A DNA stretch of 64,000 nucleotides, taken from Terebella lapidaria (taxonomy: Eukaryota; Annelida; Polychaeta; Terebellida; Terebellidae). Position 1 is the first letter of the stretch; each line of letters starts with the position of its first letter. This document shows, one piece after another, positions 1 to 10,488 of the stretch. The translations under genes and the position numbers were made by a program. The DNA lies in the NCBI GenBank assembly GCA_949152475.1, contig OX424570.1:7862181-7926180 (forward strand), in the 5' to 3' direction. The notes beneath the pieces were generated by a model. That model searched no databases. It was not told the origin of the DNA and was given only the letters and a program-made list of their open reading frames with translations.

Positions 1-1084
1 ATACCAGTGTACCAGCGTTTAGAAGACATCGCTTTTTTATGGACAAAGTGCACAGTGAACAGCTGAGATATTCACAAACTTAGCATTCTTCTCATCTTGT
101 AGTAACCAACGCTGGCTGCATATGTATTCAAAACAAGAGATAAAAGGTATTCTATACTCTGATTTTTCTCGTTTACACCGTTGTTTTTGTTGAAATTTCT
201 GCGATGATAAATGATATCATATTATTACTCGCCAAACTTCAACTGGGAGTCAAATGGCAATTTTCTACTAAATTTCATGCAAGCCCTGGGCTTATAATTG
301 GGGAAAAGCTATTGTGTCGAATGAAATTTAACTCCATATATAAGCCAATGAGCTTATATTTGGGAAATAATTATGTTACGACTTTTATTTCGCACGCTTG
401 AATTTACAATAAATTAGACGGGAAAGCACTTTTTTATGTTTATACAAACATTCATTCCAGTGTATAATCACGAATATTCATTGTCTTAAATGCACGCACG
501 ACGAATAAAAATCTACACATATACATGCTTGTACATGCATGTAAGGGATAAAATCCAGCTGGTCACGTGTATACGTACTAGTGGCCCTAGGCAAGGCACA
601 CGTAATTTTTTTTTATCAATTCAGTAGCTTATTCTAGGTGCCAACACTTACCAACGTCTCCTACGACAAACAAAACGCCAACTACGTTTTCCCCAAATAT
701 AGGCCCAGTCCTGATGCGAGACAAATTTTTATTCCGTTTATAAGCCCATGGACCTATGCAAGAGTAGTACTCCCCTTGTATTAGCCCATGGGCTTATGAA
801 AAGAGGGGCTTAAATACGGGGATCCCCGGTAGTTTGAATCATGATGGATGCAAACACGACTAAATTCCTGAATATGCTCAGATTTCAGAGATCCCGTTTT
901 GGGCTGAAATTTGATATTGGGGTAGATTGCCAACTTTCTTAATTTTTGCCATAGAAGTCTGAAATTCAAAAGATTATCGCCGCTGACGTATGCCAAATAA
1001 TAATAAGGTAGCATTCAGCATTGCAAGAATATCAGCAAAAACGGGGTAAACGAGTCCGGAAAATCAGTATGTCCGAAGGGAAAC
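1..1084. other. Non-coding, no recognisable gene
   Basis: This is A+T-rich sequence with no convincing coding potential. The motif GCTTATA followed by a run of G and A recurs at about 290-370 and 720-820, and a 12-bp palindrome AGCCCATGGGCT lies near 784-795. These may be remnants of a DNA transposon, but I see no clean termini. The short open frames here have no recognisable domain. Confidence 0.5.
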
Positions 1085-1564
1085 GTATATGTATTATCCT
1101 ACATTCCTTCTATAGAAGTGACCAAGCATGTCAATTGACCAAGGGATATTATCATGATGACACGTGGTGTATAATTGCTTGCTTCCGCAAATAGATGATA
1201 GAATATTCCACAGTCCCTGATCAACGCACCGAGTGAAGTGATCAGAGTGTACAATGTGAACAGACGATGGCCTAACACTTGATACTCCACTCACCGAGTC
1301 GCTGCTAGTTCCAATCATTCCGCTTATACATAATCTGTGTACGGTTGGAAAGATGAGATTCAAACCAGGTAAGGGTAGCTCCTCTGATGTTGTAGTCAGA
1401 GGAAGCATTGACAGGAGCAGGTTGTGATTAATAGTATCGAAGGCTGCTGATAAGTCAAGAAAATACCATCAGCCACGCCTGACGCTGGTCATCTGCCTGT
1501 AACAAGTCGGTGTGCACTTTGGCCAATGCAGTTTCTGTGCTATGGTGCCGCTGGTATGCAGAAT
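1085..1564 (-). pseudogene. LINE reverse transcriptase, C-terminal fragment (split by insertion)
   Basis: This is the decayed middle and C-terminal part of a non-LTR retrotransposon reverse transcriptase, in a CR1/Rex/Jockey-like style. Reading the minus strand from 1564 downward one sees HSAYQRHHSTETA, then after a one-base frameshift LDLSAAFDTINH, which is the RT motif A region with its catalytic Asp. Further on, the GVxQGSxLGP block is garbled, and the YADD box has decayed to FAEA in the piece YHLFAEASNY. The N-terminal half of the same protein lies at 12298-12660 on the same strand. The two halves meet in frame if the insert 1571-12291 and one GGCGTG copy are removed. The element is inactive through frameshifts and loss of the catalytic box. 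Its 3' end cannot be located. Confidence 0.8.
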
Positions 1565-1570
1565 GGCGTG

Positions 1571-1775
1571 TGTTGAACCCACAAATGTTAAAACGCCCAC
1601 AAATGTGAAAACCCACAAATGTGAAAACAAATTTTGTAAATCACCCACAAATGTGAAAATATCATTACCCACAAATGTGAAAAAAAATCCACCCACAAAT
1701 GTGAAAAAAAAATTTAACCACAAATGTGAAAACGGTTTTTGTCATTTGCCCACAAATGTGAAAATCAAACACAGC
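1571..1775. repeat. Left inverted arm of the foldback element, CACAAATGTG minisatellite
   Basis: About eight copies of a palindromic core CACAAATGTG are joined by A-rich spacers of 5-17 bp. The outer 80-90 bases are nearly identical to the reverse complement of the right arm. The arm is cut at 1775 by the DIRS element and continues at 10489 to about 10560. Confidence 0.85.
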
Positions 1776-1933
1776 ATTATTGTCCTATACATTACCTCCA
1801 TAATACTACACGGGTAACTCCTAACAGCCTACTTAAATTAGGCTCCACCATAGAGAAACCTCTCATATGGGGAAGAATAAAGAATGACCCCTCCCTTGCT
1901 GCCACCAGGGCCACTTCCTCCATTCCCAATTCT
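1776..1933. repeat. DIRS left inverted terminal repeat
   Basis: From about 1793 to 1933 this matches the reverse complement of 10291-10444. The outermost 17 bases (starting ATTATTGTCC) are specific to the left end. Bases 1776-1816 are a perfect 41-bp complement of 10141-10181. Confidence 0.92.
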
Positions 1934-2116
1934 CCTATTGAAGGAAGCAGACCTACTTATGCCTACTCTATATTTCTGTTTAATTTTATTGCTTGGATCG
2001 TTCCACCTCTGTGGAAACTCGGCAGGAAAGGACTCTTAGTCGTTAGGGGTGTCCTTTTTAACACGTTGACGGTAGTCCACGCCCAGGTTTTCCTGTTTGA
2101 GTGAGCTGAGCTGACC

Positions 2117-5100
2117 ATGCCCACGCGTGTGTGTGGCCGGTGCCACGTGTTCTTACCAGCGTGGGAGGTCCACGACTTCTGTTGGCGGTGTGTGGATTCG
2201 TTCTGCATCGACGATTTTCCTTGCGAAAAGTGCGAATCTCGTTCACCAGAAGACTGGTCAACCGTGTATGGAGCGTTGAGGGATTTACTTCACCTCCGTT
2301 CACGTCCCTCCCCACCTGATGTTGACTGCTCTCGGTCCGCCCGGGTGCATTGTCTCGCCGCCATCCATCGCTTCGACACTGAGTCGGCTCGGCTTAATTT
2401 AGCTTTACAATCCCCAGTGAGTGTAGACGCCCTGTCCCTCTTAGACTCACAGGAATTTTGTCATAATTTTGATTGTAATGTCATGTTTGTCCCTCCCTCT
2501 CCCCCACCTGTGTGTGCGGCTCTGGCCCCGTCAGGTGTGGTGGGTGATGTGGTGGGCCGCTCTCTGCTTTCGGCATTGCGCCCTCAGCTTTTGAGTGTTC
2601 GGAGTCTGTTAGATTTTCCAGCTAGCCTGGTTAATCGTTTTCTCTCCATTCACTCCGAGCGTCGTGTTTCCGAGTCCATGCCTTGCGTGGGCGCTCAGAG
2701 CCCGGGTCCCAGGAACACTCCGTCCGTTCCCGTGCTCTCATCTGTCACGCTCATGTCAGATGACGGTGCTCGGCTCCCGGGTCCCGCCAGCTACACGTTG
2801 GCGCTCGGGTCCCGGGCCCCGCACGGGGCCCGGGTTCCGATGGGAACCCGGGTTCCGATAGGAACACGACTCTCGTTAAGGTATCAGATGCTGATAGACC
2901 ATGCTTGCGTCTTCCTCGGCATTCCGCTACCAGCTCAGGCTTGTCCCTCAATACCACGGCGTTGCTTCTATGCCCACCTTGGGCATTAGTAACTGACGCT
3001 AGTGGTTTGGTCGAGTTAGAAACAGGGCTAGTTCGGCTTCCCATCGGATCCCAGGATCCGACCAGCCTCCGTTTTCTATTCGGACTAATGGCTTCAATGC
3101 TAGCAGTGAGTGCTCGCCTCATCTTCCACCGCATCTGACTGCCTCAGGGCGCGATGTTTCGGTGAAAGTGAAGGGGGGGGGGGGAGGAGGTTATGATGAT
3201 ATGTCTAATTCTCACTCTCTCTTCCAGTCGATATCCCAGCGCAGCAGGCCTTCCCCGCCGCCGATCCAGCGGATAGCCTCGCCACCAGACAGCTCCCTCG
3301 GGATGCCCTCTATGGACCCTGCCACAGCGGGTCGCTCTTTAGCGACGTCCGGGCCTTCGGGCCAGACTGCGGGTTGCTCTTTAGCGACGTCCGGGCCTTC
3401 GGGCCAACCTCTCACGACTGTCTTCACGGGCCGCTCTTCAGCGGAGTCCGGGCCTTCGGGCCACCCTTCGGCAGTGCGTGTGTCGGGCCGCTCTTCAGCG
3501 GAGTCCGTTATGTTACCTTCACCTGCCTCCTCCGCGCCTCAGGATTTTCGGCAGTTGGAACTAGACATCTCCTCTCGCATGTCGGCACAAATGCAAGCGA
3601 TGTTCTCGCAGCTCTCGACTCAGGTGCAGCACAGCCTCCTCCAGTGTCATCCCCCGACTGCTCCTCCTCCTGGATTCTTGCCTCTCGCAGGCCGTGCGAG
3701 CGAGGCCACCTGTGGACTATCCACGCCTCTGCAGCAGACCCAGTCCCTACAGTCACCAGGCCTCTTACCCCCGGACCAGCTCTTAGCCACTCCGGCTCAG
3801 GTTGTCGGCCCTACTCCACGATCTTCCCGTGGAGTCACCCCGGCTCAGGTGCTCCAGGTGCTGCCCTCTTCCGACTTCGTTCCCTCGGCTTCACGGAAGC
3901 GTCGCTGTCCCGACCCGGAGTCTGACTCGGAAGAAGAGGACGAAGAAGAGGATATGGACTCTGCGTCCATACATCCTTCCCTGGTAGACGAACGTGGCTC
4001 CTCTCAGGATCTCCAGTTCCGGGAGAAGTTGGTTCTCACACGTGCGTGTCTCGGTTCCCAGTTTCCGCCAGAGCCTCCGACGGAAACCTCCTCGTCAGTG
4101 GAACCAGTTTCTTGTGGCCAGCCAGTACTGCCATCAAGTTCATGCCAGCAACTGCCTCTCAAGCGCAGCGTACGCCAGGCGTTCGAGGTTCGTCGCCAAG
4201 CCTCCATCAAGGCCAAGGGAGACAAGATAAAGAAACCCAAGCTCTCCTCTTCATACTTGCCTTCCCACAAGGACTTCACGGAGAAGCCGTCGGAGCCTTC
4301 CAAGAAGACTCTTCAGTATATGTCGGCCCCCTCGAAGATCTCTGTGACCCCTGCCCAGGTAGCAGATGTTCAACAGTCAATTCGTTCAGCTGTTCTCATC
4401 GACTCCACCCAGGACTGGCTTTTAGCCGCCGCGCGGGATCTCCTCGAGAACCTGGCCCAGCAAGCCTCTGCTGGACCCGTCCCCCAAGCTGCCCTTCAGG
4501 ATCAGATCTCCACCGCTATCGGATTTCTGTCCAGCGCGGGCTTGTCTATCCGGGACTGCCTACACCAGCTCTCTTACGGCGCGTTCACCATGGAGCAGTG
4601 GCGACGGGACGCCTTCCTCAAGTCCCTGACTTTCAAGCCGTCCCTGGATTTGAAATCCCGACTACGTTCCGCCCCCATGCTGCTGTCCTGCGCACAGGAG
4701 GCGCTCACGGACCAGGCCGCCAACTCCCTGTTCCACGGAGAGGACGTTGCTCTTTCAGCCGAGGAACGGCAAGTGTCGGACCGTGTCCAGTCGGCCAATG
4801 CCCAGCTGGTCTCCGAACTGCTTGCCAAGCAGAAGGCTTGGAAGCCACGGCCGCAGCCACAGACCGCTTCTTCTTCAAAGCCCAAGAAACAGAGGAAGAA
4901 GCAGCCCTTTTCAGGAGCCAATGCCTCTACAACCAAGCGTGGTGGTCGCCACTCCGGGTCCAGCCGCCGCGGCAAGTCTAAGGGCGGAGCAGGGGCGTCC
5001 AGGCCCAGTCACGACAGTAAGTACCAGTGCCAGGGAACTTTCCGAGTACCACGCGTCACCAATGGCGACTCCCGCTCATTTTGGTCACGTAGAACCGCCA

Positions 5101-5282
5101 GTCGGCGGGCGCTTAAATCTCTTTTGGCCCATTTGGCAAGAGATGGGTGCCAGCCCTTGGATCTGGGGGGGTACTCCGGAAGGGATTCCAGATTCGGTTC
5201 CTTAATCAACCTGCATTATCCCCCATCCCCAAGTCATTCACTCTGCCGTCGGCTCCGGCGAAGCGAGCAGCCTTGGATGTAG
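2117..5282 (+). pseudogene. DIRS ORF1, gag-like protein (frameshifted)
   Basis: This is the likely structural protein of the DIRS element. The ATG at 2117 opens a 290-codon frame whose start has a Cys-rich putative zinc-binding cluster (CGRC, CWRC, CEKC in the first 45 residues). The frame is lost near 2989 and recovered from 3162 as a 706-codon frame, so at least one frameshift separates them. A run of G at 3172-3186 (poly-Gly in the second frame) is a likely slippage site. Residues about 50-115 of the second part hold four copies of a GPSGx/ATSGPSG-type repeat of about 14-20 codons. A stretch of Glu/Asp and then a basic Ser/Lys-rich C-terminus follow, consistent with nucleic-acid binding. 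The end overlaps the start of the RT frame (5147), an arrangement common in DIRS elements. No enzymatic motif is visible. Confidence 0.7.
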
Positions 5283-8274
5283 AGATAAAAAAAATTATCA
5301 TGAAAGGGGCAGTAGAACCTGCAGATCCGCGGACTCCGGGTTTCTACAGTATCGTGTTCGTGGTTCCAAAGAGTTCCGGCGGTTGTCGCCCAGTTATAGA
5401 CTTGTCGCCTCTGAATCCGTTCGTGCAGACTCCAAAGTTCGTTATGGAGACGCCCGAGTTCATTCGGTTAGCGCTTCCAGAGAATGCATGGTCGATCTCG
5501 CTGGATCTGAAGGATGCCTTCTTCCACATTCCGATACACTCAGCCTCGCGAAAGTATCTGAGGTCGCGAAAGTATCTGGCTCCTACGCAGTCAGTCTCGG
5601 GACACGTTGTTGGAGCACCACGATTGGTTGATCAATACGTGTCAGACAATGGGCCTAGTGATCAATTTCGAGAAATCAGAGCTCGTTCCATCTCGAGATT
5701 TCGTGTTCCTGGGCTACAGGTTTGTGACCACGTCAGGCATGGTCTTCCCACCTCAGGACAGAATTTCCAAATTGCGCCCTATTCTAGCCTCCTTCCTGGC
5801 TCATCCGTGTCAGTCGGCAGCCACCTGGCAGTCTCTGCTAGGCCTGTTGGTGGCAACGGAGAAGCTGGTACCTTTGGGTCGCTTACATATGCGAGAACTG
5901 CAGCATTGCCTGAGTTTGGGTTGGTGTCAAGCTACAGACCCCGACTCTACGATGGTAATGTTGTCTCCAGCAGCTCGCGAGTGCGTGCAGTGGTGGATTC
6001 AAATCAGAAACCTGTCACAAGGTTCTCCCTTCCGTCTGCCGCTGCCATCCAAGCATCTGCAGGGGCGGATCCAGGAATTTGAAAAGAGGGGGTCCAACAT
6101 TATACGGCGTGAGGTCTGGAGCCCGCTCAAGGGCCCCAGAAACCAAATCCTTCTTTATGTCCTGTGGTAGCTTCCTGGCATCTCCTGGGTATAAATCCCA
6201 CTTTATGCTCCTGGTATCCTGGTATATATAAAAAAACAACTGTCGCGGTGGGGGTCTGGGGCCGTTCAAGAGAAGAAGCAACCTAGAAGCAAGAGTCTTT
6301 TTCATGTTCTGTGGTAAGTTGATGGCATCTCCTGGGTATGAATTCCACTTGAATACAAAATGATCGTCATACTTTCATATTCAATGTCAAAAATAGAAAC
6401 GAATCGAGCTCGTCTCAGCTGAGGGTCTGGGGCCTGCTGAAGGGCCCAGAAGACAGAACTTTTTTTATGTTCTTAATTAATTTTGTGGCCTTTCCTGGGA
6501 AAAAATTGGACTTGAAAACTCATCGATGACCATGTTCTGAAAAGTTCCTAAAAATGTAAAAGGAAAGCTGCACATTTGGGCCGGGGGTCTGGGGCCCGCT
6601 GAAGGGCCCAAGAAGTCAGAGCCATTTTTATGTTCAGAACTAATTTAGTGGCCTTTCCTCAATATCAATTGCACTTCATTAATTGCAATTCATTGATGAC
6701 TATGTTCTGGAATGTCTGTAAAAAAAATGTTGAAGGTAGGGAAGCTGCACATTTGGGCCGGGGGTCTGGGGCACACTGAAAGGCCTAATATGTTCTGAAT
6801 TAATTTTGTAGCCTTTCCTGGTAATAAATTGCACTTAAAAATTATTGATTACCATGTTCTGAAAAGTTTGTAAAAAATGTAGAAGAAAAGCTGCACATTT
6901 GGGCCGGTGTTCTGGAGCAGGCTGGAGGGCCCTGGAAGTCAAAGCCTTTTTTATACTCTGCATTAATTTTGTGGCCTTTTCTATATATAAATTGCACTTT
7001 GAAAAAATTCATTGATGACTATGTTCTGAAAAGTTTGTAAAACAAATGTAGAAGCTTGGGAAAGTGCACATCTGGGCCGGGGGTCTGGGGCCCGCTGAAG
7101 GGCCCCATAAGCCAGAACCCTTTTTATGTTCTGTGGTAGCTTGCTGGACTCTCCTGAATATACATTTCAGACAAACTCACTATGATCAACCTGCTCTCAA
7201 ACATGATGTTTCGACATAATTTTTTTCGGGCAGGAGACCTGAATCCTCCTATGGAAACTCTGATATTTTTTTCCGAAAAGGGGGGGTCCTGACCCCAGTA
7301 ACCCCCCCTCTAAATCCGCTACTGATCTGTTTACGGATGCCAGCACGGAGGGCTGGGGCGCCCACTTGGACTTCCAAGAGATTTCGGGCTTGTGGAGCGA
7401 CCATTATTTGTCTTGGCACATCAATGCTCTCGAGTTGGAAGCTGTATCTAGGGCCCTGGCCAATTGGGTATCCGAGTTAGCAGGACACTCAGTTTTGGTT
7501 GCCACGGACAACTCAACGGTTGTGGCCTACATCAACAAGCAAGGAGGCACTCGTTCCTTGACACTCAGTCGTCCGGTGTCGGCCTTGCTACGGTGATGCA
7601 ACGCCCAATCGATCATGCTCCGTGCCCGTCACATTCCCGGCCGTCTCAATGTCTTGGCGGACATGCTGTCTCGGCGGGGTCAGCTACAGCCTACCGAATG
7701 GACCTTGTCTCCAGCGGTCTTTCGACAGTTATGTACCCTTTGGGATCGACCTCATGTGGACCTGTTTGCCACTCTTTGGAACAACAGGCTCCCCACCTTT
7801 GTGTCGCCAATCTCAGACCCCCTGGCTTGGGGTGTGGATGCTCTGTCTATGGACTGGGAGGGCCTGTATGCATATGCTTACCCCCCAGCCATTCTAATTC
7901 CGCAAGTGATTGCCAAGGTTCGAGCACAACAATGTCGGATCCTGCTTATTGCGCCTCTACAACCCGAGAAGTCGTGGTTCCCAGAGCTTCTAGATCTCCT
8001 TGTCGATGTTCCGAGGCCGTTGCATCTGCGAGGAGATCTACTGAGGCAGCCACGGTCTCTGGTGTTTCACCAGAACACACGCCAGCTGGCCCTTCACGCG
8101 TGGATGTTGTCCAGCGATCCTTCCGCACAAAGGGATTTTCTGAGGAAGTGTCCTCTCGGCTCGCACGACCAAATAGAAGGTCTTCTTTGGCGGTCTACGA
8201 GTCGAAATGGGTCGTCTTCAGTGCTTGGTGTGAGCGCAGGCAGACTGATCCTTTCACAGCCAATGCCCCTTTAA
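5147..8274 (+). pseudogene. DIRS ORF2: reverse transcriptase, RNase H, methyltransferase-like domain (broken)
   Basis: The RT starts in frame from 5147 with GCRPVIDLSPLNPF and motif A ISLDLKDAFFHIPI (about 5490-5530). After SRKYLR the reading jumps, across a deletion of roughly 75-80 codons, to DWLINTCQTMGLVINFEKSE in another frame (from about 5607). The deletion removes the YxDD catalytic box, so the enzyme cannot work. A short direct duplication around AGTATCTG marks the deletion site (5548-5580). The frame is interrupted at 6059 by the hAT-like element and resumes at 7330 with the RNase H motifs FTDASTEGWGAHLD, ALELEA and TDNSTVVAYINKQGG. A TGG-to-TGA change at about 7594-7596 stops it once. 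The same frame then continues with LNVLADMLSR and the block VDLFATLWNNRLP...AYAYPPAILI that is typical of the DIRS methyltransferase-like region. Confidence 0.88.
6060..7324. mobile_element. hAT-like non-autonomous element with internal tandem repeats, 5-bp TSD
   Basis: A 1265-bp insert in the DIRS RT/RNase H gene. Its ends are CAGGGGCGGAT and, inverted, CAGTAGCGGAT (9 of 11 identical), and both sides carry ATCTG (6055-6059, 7325-7329). Removal rejoins CAT CTG TTT ACG GAT in frame ahead of the RNase H motif. The interior has no ORF. It consists of about six or seven degenerate units of roughly 165 bp, each beginning near GGTCTGGGGCCCGCTGAAGG (at about 6113, 6250, 6424, 6585, 6760, 6908, 7082). 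CAG ends and a 5-bp duplication fit the hAT group with short duplications; that assignment is inference. Confidence 0.78.
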
Positions 8275-9621
8275 TAGCTGAATTTCTGATGTTAAAATTC
8301 TCTGAAGGTCGGGTGCCGTCTACCCTTGCAGGCTACAGAACGGCTATTGCTAAGACGCTTTTGCCGCGACAAGGTGTGGACTACGGGACCGATCATGCCT
8401 TGACTTTATTGCTCAAGAACTTCGAGGTAGATCGTCCCGTGGCGCGAAACCCCACTCCTGAGTGGGACTTGTCGTTGGTCTTCAACCGTCTGGCATCAGC
8501 CCCGTTCGAGCCCCTGGCTTCGGCGCCCCTCAAGTTAGTCACTTGGAAAACGGTTTTTCTCCTTGCCCTAGCCTCTGGCAGGCGTCGAGGTGAAATCCAT
8601 GCTTTGGATGCGTCAAAGGGCCTCTTCGATTCGCCTCTTCCTATTCCAGTTTACCAAAATTTTCCCTTCGATTCTCACGGAAGACGTTATTCTGGAAGAG
8701 GAAGACCTCTGCCGCTCTACCAGCTCGGAGGCTGGTTTACGGTAGATCTTCTGAGTTTTGCAATATGGCGGGGGGCTGAATTGCAAATGGCGGCCGAAAT
8801 GGTGCTCCCTCAGTTATCGTCGAAATATCGGAATGTACCAGACATCAGTTGTACCCTGTTATCACAGAATGTTTATTTTATGCGCGGAGTCAATACCGTT
8901 TGGAAATTTGTAGTGTTTGATGAATATTTACGCCATATCACATCATTTTCTAATTTTAATTCCCTGCTGAAAATGGCAGGACACATTCGATTCAAAACCA
9001 TCTTCCTTCTTCTTGGTAGGCATCTACCTCTTCCAGAATATTACCAATCGAACAGGCCCTAAGATTAGCTGGAAGGAGAACTATGCTCAGGTCAGACTGG
9101 GCGTTCTCCCGTCTTTTCTCTCGAAAACCCAGCTCTCTACGGCCCCTCCATTGGCGATTGTGATCCCTGCTCTCGATGCCTCTCTTGGCACGGACTTGGA
9201 GAGTGACGCGAAGCTCTGTCCCGTACGTGCGTTGCGCTTTTATCTTGACAAGACCAAGGGTTTTCGACACGGCAAAAAGCTTCTTTTCGTCTCTTATCTG
9301 AAAAGTTCCAAGAACGATATTCGCTCCCCGACTATCTCTTCTTGGATTAAGAAATGCATTCGACTCTGTTACGATCTCGGCGATCAGCCGACTGATTGTT
9401 CTTTTCGGGTACGGGCGCATGACGTACGGGCCATGGCTGCGTCATTGGCTTATATTGGTAATACACCACTATCTCAGGTTATGAGTGCATGTTCTTGGTC
9501 TTGCCATAACACGTTTACTTCTCATTATCTCAGAGACATAGCCTGGACATCTGAGAACGGGTTGCACCTGGGTTCGATCTTCGCCAGCCAGCACGTCATC
9601 CTCGGTCGCACATCAAGCTAA
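8090..9621 (+). pseudogene. DIRS tyrosine recombinase (interrupted)
   Basis: This is the integrase of the DIRS element, which inserts circular DNA by tyrosine-recombinase chemistry. The N-terminal core-binding part (RTKGFSEEVSSRLARP, then YESKWVVFSAWCERRQ) overlaps the methyltransferase-like frame in a different phase. The first catalytic Arg lies in LALASGRRRGEIHAL, just before an insertion at 8623-9054. After the insertion the protein continues with ISWKENYAQVRLGVLPSF. It then shows the His-x-x-Arg box RAHDVRAMAAS, the SW/H motif ACSWSCHNTF and the nucleophile Tyr in SHYLRDIAW. All catalytic residues of the family are therefore visible, and apart from the insertion the gene looks open to the stop at 9619-9621. 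The exact start is uncertain. Confidence 0.9.
8623..9054. mobile_element. Short non-autonomous insert, 4-bp TSD
   Basis: A 432-bp insert splitting the recombinase gene. It is flanked by GGCC (8619-8622 and 9055-9058) and has short inverted ends TCTTCGATTCG and TGTTCGATTGG. Removing it with one GGCC gives GCG TCA AAG GGC CCT AAG ATT AGC TGG, which joins the two recombinase frames. A 14-bp stretch TATTCTGGAAGAGG near 8688-8701 recurs inverted near 9028-9041. There is no ORF, and the superfamily is unknown. Confidence 0.72.
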
Positions 9622-10026
9622 TTGAGGATTTTGGTTTCCTTTTTGCTCCACTGTGAGCTTTTGTTTTTCCGTTATGCTGTCAAAAACTGAAAAACTATAT
9701 AAAAAAAAAAAACCCAACGAAAACCACACAAAAACATCAAGGATTGTTCGGACTATGTGTCGCTTCAGTTGATCCGGATGGATTCCTTAGTTCTGTGGAT
9801 ATTAGTGCAAAGGATTATGAACTTTATATACTCAGTTGGTTATATTGTTCAGGGAAGATTCCCACATTCTCCTAATTTAAGTACCATTGTTACCTTGGAC
9901 TTGGATTGATTTGACTCTTACACGCACGGCGTGAGTGAGTGGATACCATGGAATGGAAATTCAAGTCTGGTGGAAGTGAAGAGGATTCAGAACTGAAGCT
10001 TTCTTCACAAGGTATGTTGCACTAAT
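9622..10026 (+). other. DIRS 3' region with mini-ORF and splice-donor-like site
   Basis: This is non-coding sequence after the recombinase stop. An ATG near 9948 opens MEWKFKSGGSEEDSELKL, and about 64 bases further the sequence reads CACAAGGTATGT, a good splice donor match. Whether it is a real exon is unknown. Confidence 0.3.
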
Positions 10027-10033
10027 ATTTATA

Positions 10034-10065
<32 letters not shown>

Positions 10066-10066
10066 A
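10027..10066. repeat. AT microsatellite
   Basis: A run of (AT)n with a few interruptions lies inside the DIRS 3' region. Confidence 0.95.
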
Positions 10067-10140
10067 TGAAAGAATGATACTATCCGGGTAGACTTCTAGG
10101 GACGGGTTCAAATCCCACCTCCAATGTCTATTCTGAATTT

Positions 10141-10239
10141 TACCCGTGTAGTATTATGGAGGTAATGTATAGGACAATAATTCGTCGTTTTAAAGGTTAA
10201 AACTAGTATTATTTACTATACTTACCTCCATAATACTAC
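10141..10239. repeat. DIRS internal complementary region (ICR)
   Basis: Bases 10141-10181 are the exact reverse complement of the left outer end (1776-1816). Bases 10179-10238 are the exact reverse complement of the right outer end (10429-10488). The two parts overlap by AAT (10179-10181), so the ICR reads as the complement of joined element ends, as in the DIRS-1 replication model where it templates end-joining into a circle. Confidence 0.95.
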
Positions 10240-10290
10240 CAAAGTGCCAACCCAACCTACCCCGTTTCCTTTGTACTCGTCCCTGAGACA

Positions 10291-10488
10291 AGGAATTGGG
10301 AATGGAGGAAGTGGCTACGGTGCTGCCCCTGGTGGCAGCAAGGGAGGGGTCATTCTTTATTCTTCCCCATATGAGAGGTTTCTCTATGGGGGAGCCTAAT
10401 TTAAGTAGGCTGTTAGGAGTTACCCGTGTAGTATTATGGAGGTAAGTATAGTAAATAATACTAGTTTTAACCTTTAAAACGACGAATT
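10291..10488. repeat. DIRS right inverted terminal repeat
   Basis: This is the reverse complement of the left repeat from about 1793 to 1933, plus a right-specific outer extension of about 44 bp ending CGACGAATT. The element border is the ATT at 10486-10488. Confidence 0.93.

Larger units (their letters stand above)
1776..10488 (+). mobile_element. DIRS-type tyrosine-recombinase retrotransposon
   Basis: This is an 8.7-kb plus-strand DIRS element with the complete set of structural marks: split inverted terminal repeats (1776-1933 and 10291-10488), an internal complementary region (10141-10239), and genes for a zinc-finger gag-like protein, reverse transcriptase, RNase H, a methyltransferase-like domain and a tyrosine recombinase. 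There is no target duplication, as expected for recombinase-mediated integration. The same trinucleotide ATT sits at both outer ends. The uninterrupted right foldback arm, read in reverse complement, shows the empty site CACAACATTAGCTTC. All coding regions are broken by frameshifts, a nonsense codon, an RT deletion and two later transposon insertions, so this copy is dead. Confidence 0.95.

Noticed and set aside
1580..1765. CRISPR-like array of short repeats with spacers
   Set aside because: The CACAAATGTG units have irregular A-rich spacers of 5-17 bp, occur as inverted arms of a transposon and lie in a eukaryotic sequence without cas genes.
2751..3134. Minus-strand 127-codon ORF inside the DIRS gag region
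   Set aside because: It is antisense to ORF1 in a GC-rich stretch and has no recognisable domain.
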